Position numbers and translations under genes: made by a program. A DNA stretch of 10,094 bases from Paracoccaceae bacterium (GTDB lineage: Bacteria > Pseudomonadota > Alphaproteobacteria > Rhodobacterales > Rhodobacteraceae), in NCBI GenBank assembly GCA_029881635.1, contig JAOUMG010000031.1, forward strand, positions 1-10,094, given 5' to 3'. Under the pieces are notes generated by a model. It was not told where the DNA came from. It ran no database searches and saw nothing but the letters and a program-made list of their open reading frames with translations. Positions 1 through 5,834 of this stretch are shown piece after piece. Position 1 is the stretch's first letter, and each line of letters opens with the position of its first letter.

Positions 1-251
1 AGAAAGCGGGTCAGAAAATCGTGGTTTGGGCGCGGGACAGACGGGACCGCGTTGGTCGCATTTCCGATTTTCCTATGTAAACGGAAAGGCTGTTGAATTG
101 AGATGCGACTGAACATGGAAGCAACGTGTCTTGCAATTGACCGGCCTCGATACCCGCAATTGGCGCAAAGGCAAACCAGCGCGAAGCCGTGAATTTCCGC
201 CCGACTGGCATGCTATAGACAATCTCGTTTGCCGAATGATAATTTTCTGGA
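1..251. other. Leader region, no confident gene
   Basis: All three plus-strand frames are open from the window edge, but only for short distances. Frame 1 stops at 94-96, frame 2 at 110-112 and frame 3 at 78-80. One of them could be the last 25-36 codons of a gene lying to the left. None shows a recognisable motif or a decisive third-position bias, so I do not call a gene. The rest, to 251, is the upstream region of the metallopeptidase-like gene. Confidence 0.3.
211..219 (+). promoter_or_regulatory. Possible extended -10 element for the metallopeptidase-like gene
   Basis: The string TGCTATAGA has the TGn extension followed by TATAGA, which matches the -10 consensus at four of six positions. 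It lies about 33 bases before the ATG at 252 and would give a leader of roughly 25 nt. No good -35 box is visible, which is tolerable for an extended -10 promoter. This is pattern matching only. Confidence 0.22.
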
Positions 252-1022
252 ATGCGGGTTTTCTTGTTATCTTTGGCGCTTTTCTCGGTCAGCAGTACTT
301 GGGCAGGTTCGACTGAGGTTTGCGCTGATATACCTCATACGGACGATTCGACCGAGGAACAAAGCCACTTGGTGGATTTGTACCGTAAAGTCTCACCCTT
401 TCTTGGCGTTTACCCTTCCTTTGCCGAGGTGCTGGAATTCCAATCGCCGCAACTGTGTACCTCAACTCAAATGGACAACGCTCTCGCCTATTTCGATGCC
501 GACAAAAACCGGATCGTCATTGACGAATCTCTTTCCCCGGCCATGCAAGTGGGCGTTTTATTGCATGAACTCCGTCATTTCTGGCAGTACACGCGGGCGT
601 CATGCCCATCTGATACATTGGCAATGAAGGAATTTGCGCGTACCACATTTGCGCTCGAAGCAGATGCCAGCGCTATCAGTCTGCTGTTTGCTTGGGACAT
701 GAAAGAAGCAGGTGACGACTCGGTTTGGAACGCCCTGTCTTCTTGGTCGTCCCAAATGGACATTGCTGCAAGTTTTGCGAAAACCATGCATACGACCGGT
801 GATGCAGGTTTGGCGGCTACGTCAGCGTTTTACCAATGGTATGATTCTCCGGAACGCGTGGAGCGTTATTATTTGTCAGCGTGCAGTGATTACCTCGACA
901 GGCAGGACGCGGGTAAACTTATTCCTCGATATCAAATGATCGATGATGGTTTCTTTGTGAATCTATGCAAGCTTCCTGACGGGGGCACATATGCATGCTC
1001 CGACCCCAGAGGTGCAAAGTAA
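252..1022 (+). CDS. Exported putative zinc metallopeptidase (DUF6782-like)
   Basis: The 256-residue product starts with a signal peptide. Residues 1-18 form a short hydrophobic stretch ending in WAG, so the protein is probably periplasmic or secreted. H105-E-L-R-H109 is a clean HExxH zinc-binding motif, preceded by the hydrophobic helix MQVGVLL. Glu136 in FALEADA, 27 residues further on, sits where gluzincin-type peptidases place their third zinc ligand. The fold resembles the DUF6782 group of putative metallopeptidases; that assignment is from memory. There are six cysteines (24, 69, 118, 211, 239, 249), an even number that suits disulfides in an oxidising compartment. The ATG at 252 is the first in-frame start after a stop at 240-242, but it has no convincing Shine-Dalgarno sequence. 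The gene stands alone and runs convergently towards the phosphatase gene. Substrate unknown; peptidase activity is inferred from the motif only. Confidence 0.8.
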   Translation: MRVFLLSLALFSVSSTWAGSTEVCADIPHTDDSTEEQSHLVDLYRKVSPFLGVYPSFAEVLEFQSPQLCTSTQMDNALAYFDADKNRIVIDESLSPAMQVGVLLHELRHFWQYTRASCPSDTLAMKEFARTTFALEADASAISLLFAWDMKEAGDDSVWNALSSWSSQMDIAASFAKTMHTTGDAGLAATSAFYQWYDSPERVERYYLSACSDYLDRQDAGKLIPRYQMIDDGFFVNLCKLPDGGTYACSDPRGAK

Positions 1023-1196
1023 TCTACAGATGCGGTTTGGTCGTGACACAATTCCCAAGATCGTCGAATTTGGGCTGAGGCGCGACCTTCACAATGCTTG
1101 CCCTGAGAGAGATCGGCTGTGCTGGACCCGTTTTTTGGCACTGACTCAACTTTGCTGTCGGCAGAGCGCGCCAGAACCTGTGAAATAGGTCGCCGT

Positions 1197-1739
1197 CTAA
1201 TCAGGGTATTTACGGATTTCGCAATTGGCCATTGAAAACCCGGCCAATTCCTTGAAGGCGTCCCCGTGGCCGACTACTGCCAAACGCATTTCTGACAACC
1301 GGCCAAGCTCCAGGGCGAACTTTCTGATGCGATGTTGGAATACATCCCTTGGCTCGACCGGCACGCCATTTTCGTTCGCCGGACCCTGATGCCACCATAT
1401 TTCATCCAGATGGCCGAATGACAGGTCCGGGAAATCCACCTGTAAAGCGACTGGAGAGCGACCCACATCGCAACTGTGGCTGAGCAGTTCGCGGTGGTCG
1501 GCCAGTACCCTTATCGGCGCGATGCCTTGGAAAATGGCCAGGGAGGTTTGGATGGCACGTGTCAATGGTGACGTTATGACCTGCTGAATTCCAAGCTCCA
1601 TGACCTCGGCTCTTGCCTGCATTGCTTGTATTCGGCCTTTTTCCGTCAGGGGCGCATCAAAGATCATTGGGTCCGGACCGCCATCATTGTGTGCGGCATT
1701 GAATTCGGATTGGCCGTGCCGGATCAAATAGACGGTCAT
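1197..1739 (-). CDS. Histidine phosphatase family protein (phosphoglycerate mutase-like)
   Basis: A 180-residue cytosolic protein of the branch-1 histidine phosphatase type. The N-terminal LIRHGQSEFN motif holds R7 and the phospho-accepting H8. SPLTRAIQT gives the phosphate-binding R61, E84 in HRELLSH is the likely acid/base, and VVGHGD gives the second catalytic histidine, H158. All four core residues are therefore present and the protein should be a phosphatase or mutase of a small phosphorylated molecule. The family is too broad to name a substrate. The reading frame extends 44 codons further upstream into the SDR gene, but the start at 1739 is preferred. It begins exactly where the family fold begins, with AGGA eight bases upstream. 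It lies 53 nt downstream of the SDR stop, so the two are probably one transcript. At 180 residues it is shorter than the classical 230-250-residue mutases and is closer to the small SixA/CobC-like phosphatases. Confidence 0.88.
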   Translation of the reverse strand: MTVYLIRHGQSEFNAAHNDGGPDPMIFDAPLTEKGRIQAMQARAEVMELGIQQVITSPLTRAIQTSLAIFQGIAPIRVLADHRELLSHSCDVGRSPVALQVDFPDLSFGHLDEIWWHQGPANENGVPVEPRDVFQHRIRKFALELGRLSEMRLAVVGHGDAFKELAGFSMANCEIRKYPD

Positions 1740-1792
1740 TTGTATTCCTGTGCCTGTGGTTCGATCATGAAATGGTAGCCTGGAACTGACCG

Positions 1793-2557
1793 CTAGCGAA
1801 CGTAAGAAGCGCCATTCACATCCAGCGTCTGGCCGGTTGCGTGAGTTGCCAAACCAGAAGCAAAGAAACATATCGCATTGGCAATCTCTTCTGCCGGGGC
1901 AATTTCGCCATAGGGGATATCGTTGATCAGTCGTTGGCGCATTGTGGGATCACGGTCGAATTCTGCTTGCGCCATATCGGTCATCACAAATCCCGGCGCG
2001 ATGCCATAGGAATAAATCCCCTGCCCGCTATAAGCCCGGGCCAAGGTCTTGGTCAGGGATACCAATGCACCCTTTGAGGCTGCATATGACCAGTGATCCG
2101 GAGAATCCCCGCGAAACGCAGCCCGGCTTGCCACATTCACAATAGCGCCACCTGATTTGGCAGCCAGCCAGCAATTTATTGCCTCGCGGCTCAGATCCGC
2201 CGCTGAGATCAAATTTATCTGCAGGGTGCGCAACCACAACTCACGCCAAACCTCATCGGGGCCAGCTCGATCTTCCGTCAGGAAAATGCCCGCATTGTTG
2301 ACCAGCACATCAATCTTTCCCTTCCATGCCAGGGCTTCGCCCCAAAGCCCGGCAGCTACGCCAGCGGTTCCAAGATCTGCCCTGACCAGATGGCACCTAT
2401 CGCGTCCAACTTCGGCAACCAGCATTTCGGCGGCCTCCTGGTTCGATCCATAGTGAACCACGACCGATCCGCCAGAGGAGACAATGGCCCTGGTTGTTGC
2501 GGCCCCTATGCCGCGTGAGCCACCAGTGACCAGGGCCACTTTACCTGCGAAATTCAT
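1793..2557 (-). CDS. Short-chain dehydrogenase/reductase (SDR) family oxidoreductase
   Basis: A 254-residue classical SDR, likely cytosolic and NAD(P)-dependent. The sequence shows the cofactor motif T11GGSRGIG18, an acidic D61 after the fourth strand, NNAG at 87-90, N115, and the catalytic triad S144, Y158, K162 (YAASK). PGFVMTDM follows the active site, and the C-terminal GQTLDVNG is typical of FabG-like members. The HYGSN stretch after strand 2 lacks the acidic residue that selects NAD, so NADP(H) is more likely. An alternative ATG lies four codons upstream at 2569. However, GGGAGG occupies its second and third codons and is better read as the ribosome site of the ATG at 2557, although the spacing of four bases is short. 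The gene is divergent from the IclR operon and followed by the phosphatase gene. It may oxidise a hydroxyl group of the substrate handled by the locus, but specificity cannot be read. Confidence 0.9.
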   Translation of the reverse strand: MNFAGKVALVTGGSRGIGAATTRAIVSSGGSVVVHYGSNQEAAEMLVAEVGRDRCHLVRADLGTAGVAAGLWGEALAWKGKIDVLVNNAGIFLTEDRAGPDEVWRELWLRTLQINLISAADLSREAINCWLAAKSGGAIVNVASRAAFRGDSPDHWSYAASKGALVSLTKTLARAYSGQGIYSYGIAPGFVMTDMAQAEFDRDPTMRQRLINDIPYGEIAPAEEIANAICFFASGLATHATGQTLDVNGASYVR

Positions 2558-2561
2558 CGTG

Positions 2562-2567
2562 CCTCCC
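2562..2567 (-). promoter_or_regulatory. Shine-Dalgarno sequence deciding the SDR start
   Basis: On the minus strand GGGAGG lies four bases before the ATG at 2557. It also falls inside the first codons of the alternative start at 2569, which itself has no ribosome site. This argues for translation from 2557. Confidence 0.55.
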
Positions 2568-2577
2568 ATTTCGAAAT
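2568..2577. promoter_or_regulatory. Perfect 10-bp palindrome at the SDR translation start
   Basis: ATTTCGAAAT is a perfect inverted repeat directly upstream of the SDR Shine-Dalgarno sequence. It overlaps a second 8-bp palindrome, GAAATTTC, at 2573-2580. Its half-sites ATTTC/GAAAT are the same as the outer halves of the dyad at 2745-2761. A regulator bound here could block elongation or the start of SDR transcription. No binding evidence exists; the shared half-site is the reason for listing it. Confidence 0.35.
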
Positions 2578-2607
2578 TTCACGCCTCGAACCTGTATTCA
2601 TTGCATT

Positions 2608-2634
2608 CTTATAGTGCAGCCAGCGGTACGCCAA
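2608..2634 (-). promoter_or_regulatory. Possible promoter for the SDR-phosphatase pair
   Basis: Read on the minus strand, TATAAG (plus-strand 2608-2613) matches the -10 consensus at five of six positions. It is preceded by TTGGCG (2629-2634) as a -35 box. The spacer is 15 bases, shorter than the ideal 17, so this is weak. The resulting leader would be about 45 nt. Confidence 0.25.
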
Positions 2635-2744
2635 GCCGCTTGACCCAAACGCAGGGATTTCCATCAGAAGCCCAATCGGGGGGCGTTGCATGGTGCATGT
2701 ATCAGGCATCCAACAAGCCGGAGCCATTGTCGAGGTGGTGTTGT

Positions 2745-2761
2745 ATTTCATATTATGAAAT
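2745..2761. promoter_or_regulatory. 17-bp dyad, candidate IclR operator
   Basis: ATTTCAT-ATT-ATGAAAT has perfect 7-bp arms around a 3-bp centre and lies in an AT-rich patch of the divergent region. IclR-family proteins commonly bind short pseudo-palindromes near their own gene. This one ends five bases before the proposed -35 box of the IclR operon, centred near -49 if the promoter call is right. That position suits activation or autoregulation of the operon. It might also act on the divergent SDR promoter about 110 bp away. Assignment to the neighbouring IclR protein is inference. Confidence 0.5.
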
Positions 2762-2766
2762 TAAAA

Positions 2767-2795
2767 ACGACATTAACAAAATAAGTTGCTAGAAT
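2767..2795 (+). promoter_or_regulatory. Candidate promoter of the IclR-catabolic operon
   Basis: ACGACA (2767-2772) and TAGAAT (2790-2795) are separated by 17 bases. They match the sigma-70 consensus at four and five of six positions. Transcription would begin near 2802, about 30 nt before the IclR start. The location just downstream of the 17-bp dyad supports the call. Confidence 0.42.
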
Positions 2796-2818
2796 CTCCG
2801 ACATACTCAATGCTCATC

Positions 2819-2825
2819 AAGGAGG
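2819..2825 (+). promoter_or_regulatory. Strong Shine-Dalgarno sequence of the IclR gene
   Basis: AAGGAGG lies seven bases before a GTG at 2833 and thirteen before an ATG at 2839. Spacing favours the GTG start. A second AAGGA five bases further on leaves the ATG possible. Confidence 0.55.
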
Positions 2826-2832
2826 AAGGAAC

Positions 2833-3693
2833 GTGCCCATGAAGCTCGAAAAGGCGGACAAGTTCGACAAGCGCGCGTCCGGCACCGATGCCGAAACACA
2901 GTTCGCCAGACAAGCTGACAATGCGGGCGGGCGCACAATCCAGTCTGTCGATCGGGCACTTAGCCTTCTTGAAGCTGTTGCGAGTAAACGGGATGGGATG
3001 ACTGTGTCCGAGGTTTCCGAGCGGGTCGGGTTGAATATTTCGACCTGTCATCACCTGATCTCCACGCTGGTCCAACGCGGTTATCTCAGCCATCTGGGAC
3101 GGACTCGGGGGTATGCGCTTGGCCCCAGACTCAGTGAATTGGTTGAATTTTCTAACAGTGAGGCAACGCCGGAAGTCGTTTTGGAAAACGACTTACGGCT
3201 ATTGGGCGAAAGGCTCGGCCATGGTGTTCAGCTGGCAGTTCTGAGCGGCACCTCGCTTATGACTAAGCTGAGCTTTTCGGATCCGGGCGGCGCCGTGGAT
3301 GAGCCAAGCGAAGTCGAAAAGATGACTGCCCTGCACGCCACGGCGACCGGAAAGGCCATCCTCGCCTGGATACCCGATACGGAACTTGTTCGGGTGATTT
3401 CGGCCAATGGCCTGACACAGTACACGCCACGCACGATTACGACCCTTTCCGGCCTTGTTGAGGAACTGCGGCTGGTCAGGCGTCTGAAATTCGCCTTGGA
3501 CGATGAAGAGTTTCACGAAGGCATCGTCTGTATCGGTGCCGCTATCCGAGAGGGCGCCGGAGCTGTACTGGGCTCGATTTCCGTCACGGTCGCGTCTGAA
3601 CGCGCAACCGAAGACTACCGCAAGCACCTGATCAAGGAAGTGATCGGTGCGGCCAACAACTTTTCCAACAAACTGCGCAACCTCAAATCCTAG
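2833..3693 (+). CDS. IclR family transcriptional regulator
   Basis: A 286-residue regulator (284 if the ATG at 2839 is used). After a polar N-terminal tail of about 33 residues, the winged helix-turn-helix covers roughly 34-100. It starts with TIQSVDRALSLLEAV, has the recognition helix region SEVSERVGLNISTCHHLISTL, and the wing ends in GYALGPRL. The effector-binding domain follows (about 110-280), with the family hallmarks HATATGKAILAW (168-179), YTPRTITTL, FALDDEEFHEGIVCIGAAI and VLGSISVTV. IclR proteins usually control adjacent catabolic genes in response to a small acid or aromatic ligand. The gene is divergent from the SDR and only 31 nt ahead of the alcohol dehydrogenase in the same direction. 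It is therefore probably the local regulator and may be co-transcribed with the operon. The candidate operator is at 2745-2761. Confidence 0.95.
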   Translation: MPMKLEKADKFDKRASGTDAETQFARQADNAGGRTIQSVDRALSLLEAVASKRDGMTVSEVSERVGLNISTCHHLISTLVQRGYLSHLGRTRGYALGPRLSELVEFSNSEATPEVVLENDLRLLGERLGHGVQLAVLSGTSLMTKLSFSDPGGAVDEPSEVEKMTALHATATGKAILAWIPDTELVRVISANGLTQYTPRTITTLSGLVEELRLVRRLKFALDDEEFHEGIVCIGAAIREGAGAVLGSISVTVASERATEDYRKHLIKEVIGAANNFSNKLRNLKS

Positions 3694-3724
3694 CGCAATC
3701 TATCAGCAGAATGGAGACACATAC

Positions 3725-4888
3725 ATGCCGATGCCTGCCAATGTAACTGTCAGCGATACACACCCGATCCCGGAACAGATGAAGGCTTGGGTTCTGGGTG
3801 ATCCGGGTGAACTGACGCTGACGGACAAACCGGTACCAGTGCCGGCCAAAGCTGAGGTTCTGGTGCGTATCGATGCGGTTGCGATCTGCGCGACCGATCT
3901 TGAAATCATTCATCATGGTCCGCCTGCCCAGATTCAGGGCGGCGCGCCCTTCAACAAGAACTACACGCCCGGACATGAATACATGGGCACTGTGGTAGCC
4001 TTGGGCCCGGGTGTTGACGAATACGCCATAGGTGAGCGGGTGACGGTTGAAATCCACGCTGGCTGCGGCCAGTGCAAGCGCTGTCGGCAGGGCATGTACA
4101 CGTCGTGCCACAATTACGGAAAAAACTATGGTGATGTCGACAAAGGCCACCGCGCCAACGGCTTTACCACTGACGGCGGTTTTGCCGAATATGCGGTTAA
4201 CAATATCAACACGTTAGTTCATGTCGCCGACACCATGTCCGACGAAGAGGCAACTTTGGTTGTGACAGCAGGTACTGCGATGTACGGCCTGACTGAACTC
4301 GGCGGCTTGGTTGCCGGTGAAAGCGTGGTGGTGACAGGTCCGGGGCCGATCGGACTGATGGGTGCTGCCGTTGCCAAAGCACTGGGGGCCCAACCGGTCA
4401 TTCTGACCGGGACGCGCGACAATCGCCTTGAGATCGGCAAGCAGCTTGGCGCGGATCACGTCATCAATGTGCGCAACGAAAACGTTGTCGAGAAAGTACG
4501 TGAACTGACCGGCGGCAAGGGCGTCGATTATGTGATCGAATGCGCAGGCGCACCGAACGGCGTCAACGAAGCGGCGCAGATGCTGAATCGCGGCGGAAAG
4601 ATCTGTCTTGCCGCGTTCCCGAGCGCCGAGGCGCCGATCGATGTCGCATATCTGGTGCGCAACAACATCTATCTCTTCGGCATCCGTGGCGAGGGTAAAA
4701 CCGCCACGCACAGAGCCGAAGCTTTCATGCGGCAAAAGCGGTTCGATGCCACGCTGATTCACACCCACACTTTTGAAATGAAGGACCTCAAGGAGGCGCT
4801 GCGCTACGCCAAGGACCGGGTCGAAGACGCGATCAAGGTCGTGGTCAAGAACCCGCGCGCTGAAGCCAAGAAAGTGGCGGCTGAGTAA
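3725..4888 (+). CDS. Zinc-dependent medium-chain alcohol dehydrogenase
   Basis: A 387-residue cytosolic enzyme expected to oxidise an alcohol with NAD(P). Catalytic-zinc ligands are visible as C55 (ICATD) and H84-E85 (GHEY). The structural-zinc lobe has C114, C117, C120 and C128 in the usual CxxCxxC-x7-C pattern. GGFAEYAV (151-158) and the Rossmann motif GPGPIG (205-210) follow, and GKGVDYVIECAG (264-275) is the usual strand before the last part of the cofactor domain. The frame is open to 3647 inside the IclR gene. The start at 3725 is chosen because GGAG lies eight bases upstream; the family core begins only at MKAWVL, residue 19. It resembles the threonine/sorbitol dehydrogenase branch but the substrate is unknown. 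It lies 25 nt before the molybdenum hydroxylase genes, which suggests it acts before or after that enzyme in one pathway. Confidence 0.93.
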   Translation: MPMPANVTVSDTHPIPEQMKAWVLGDPGELTLTDKPVPVPAKAEVLVRIDAVAICATDLEIIHHGPPAQIQGGAPFNKNYTPGHEYMGTVVALGPGVDEYAIGERVTVEIHAGCGQCKRCRQGMYTSCHNYGKNYGDVDKGHRANGFTTDGGFAEYAVNNINTLVHVADTMSDEEATLVVTAGTAMYGLTELGGLVAGESVVVTGPGPIGLMGAAVAKALGAQPVILTGTRDNRLEIGKQLGADHVINVRNENVVEKVRELTGGKGVDYVIECAGAPNGVNEAAQMLNRGGKICLAAFPSAEAPIDVAYLVRNNIYLFGIRGEGKTATHRAEAFMRQKRFDATLIHTHTFEMKDLKEALRYAKDRVEDAIKVVVKNPRAEAKKVAAE

Positions 4889-4896
4889 ACCGCCGC
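4874..4896 (+). promoter_or_regulatory. Intercistronic hairpin spanning the alcohol dehydrogenase stop
   Basis: GTGGCGG at 4874-4880 pairs with CCGCCGC at 4890-4896 (seven pairs including one G-U) around a 9-nt loop that contains the TAA stop. No T-run follows, so it is not an intrinsic terminator. It could stabilise or process the message between the dehydrogenase and the hydroxylase genes, or be chance in GC-rich codons. Confidence 0.35.
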
Positions 4897-4913
4897 CCTT
4901 AGGGAGACGAGCA

Positions 4914-5834
4914 ATGCTGACCTACGACACATATCATATGCCGACGACCCTGGAAGAAGCCCTTACGATTTGGGCAGCTTCGCCTGAAGGCAGTCGGCTC
5001 GTCTCCGGTGCAACAGACATCTTGCCTTGGGCCCGCGAAGGGCGGGCCGGGGATGTGCATTTGCCCGAACTGGTGGATGTCACGCGAATATCCGAGTTGA
5101 ATGGTTACGCGTTTGAAAACGGTCGGGTTCGGCTTGGGGCGAATACGGTCTATCAGGATTTCCTGACGGATCGCGTGCTGATGCGTAATCTGCCTTGCAT
5201 GCCTTATTGCGCAATCTGGTTTGCGGATGATCAGATTCGCGAACAGGCCTCGCTGACCGGCAATCTGGTAAATGCCTCCCCGGTGGCGGATGGCACACCT
5301 GCGGTTGTCGCCCTGAATGGTGAGATTGAGTTGGCGCGGCTTGAGAATGGCGAGATTGCACGCCGCCGAATTGCAGTTGTCGACTTTATCGAGGGCCCCG
5401 GCCGTACGCAGATTGCCCGCGATGAAATCGCAACCGCTGTCATCCTTGATACGGCAAGCGGTTATGGTGGATCGTTTCAGAAAGTGGGGCAGCGCCGGTC
5501 CCTGGTTATTTCGGTCGCCTGTTGTGCCGCACTGGTAAAGGCGGATCATACAGGCCGGATTTTTGAAGATGTCAGGCTTGCGCTTGGTGGCGTCGGACCG
5601 CGGCCGATCCGGATGTACGATGCCGAGCGCGCCCTTAGAGGTGAAACCATCTCGCATGCATTGATCGACAAGGTTGCGCGTTCCGCGGCCGAACTCGTCG
5701 GCTCTCGCAGCCGACAGGATTACAGACGCGAGGTCGTCGTCAATTTCGTCCGTGCCGCATTGCAGGACGCCTTAGCGGATCAGTCGGATGTCGAGATAAA
5801 ATTTCAGGATACAAGGGAACAAGCCCATGTCTAA
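4914..5834 (+). CDS. FAD-binding subunit of a molybdenum hydroxylase (CoxM/XdhB type)
   Basis: A 306-residue flavoprotein subunit that passes electrons from the iron-sulfur clusters to the final acceptor. Flavin-binding motifs of the CO dehydrogenase medium-subunit type are present. GATDILP at 32-38 corresponds to the usual AGGTDLLP. ASLTGNLVNASPVADGTPA (112-130) corresponds to the ATIGGN...ASPAAD loop, although the usual GG is TG here. The C-terminal domain carries K190-V-G-Q-R, LALGGVGPRPIR (222-233) and YRREVVVNFV. The length is normal for a stand-alone FAD subunit. ATG 4914 is preceded by AGGGAGA at good spacing. Its end overlaps the next gene by 8 nt, so translation is probably coupled and the two products belong to one complex. 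Close in size to the 33-kDa NdhF subunit of nicotinate dehydrogenase, but the family does not fix a substrate. Confidence 0.93.
   Translation: MLTYDTYHMPTTLEEALTIWAASPEGSRLVSGATDILPWAREGRAGDVHLPELVDVTRISELNGYAFENGRVRLGANTVYQDFLTDRVLMRNLPCMPYCAIWFADDQIREQASLTGNLVNASPVADGTPAVVALNGEIELARLENGEIARRRIAVVDFIEGPGRTQIARDEIATAVILDTASGYGGSFQKVGQRRSLVISVACCAALVKADHTGRIFEDVRLALGGVGPRPIRMYDAERALRGETISHALIDKVARSAAELVGSRSRQDYRREVVVNFVRAALQDALADQSDVEIKFQDTREQAHV

Noticed and set aside
1023..1196. Search for a terminator in the convergent gap between the metallopeptidase-like gene and the phosphatase gene
   Set aside because: A GTGC...GCAC pair surrounds a T-run at about 1118-1141, but the stem is only four bases and the T-run is inside the loop. 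I see no credible bidirectional or intrinsic terminator, and the 65-69 aa frames here look like chance.
1740..1871. N-terminal extension of the phosphatase frame overlapping the SDR gene
   Set aside because: These 44 residues read antisense-like and unstructured, and the family fold begins exactly at MTVYLIRHG, which has its own ribosome site.
2685..2714. Imperfect inverted repeat GTTGCATG/CATCCAAC in the divergent region
   Set aside because: It has one mismatch in eight and a 14-nt loop. It has no relation to the proposed promoters, so chance is likely.
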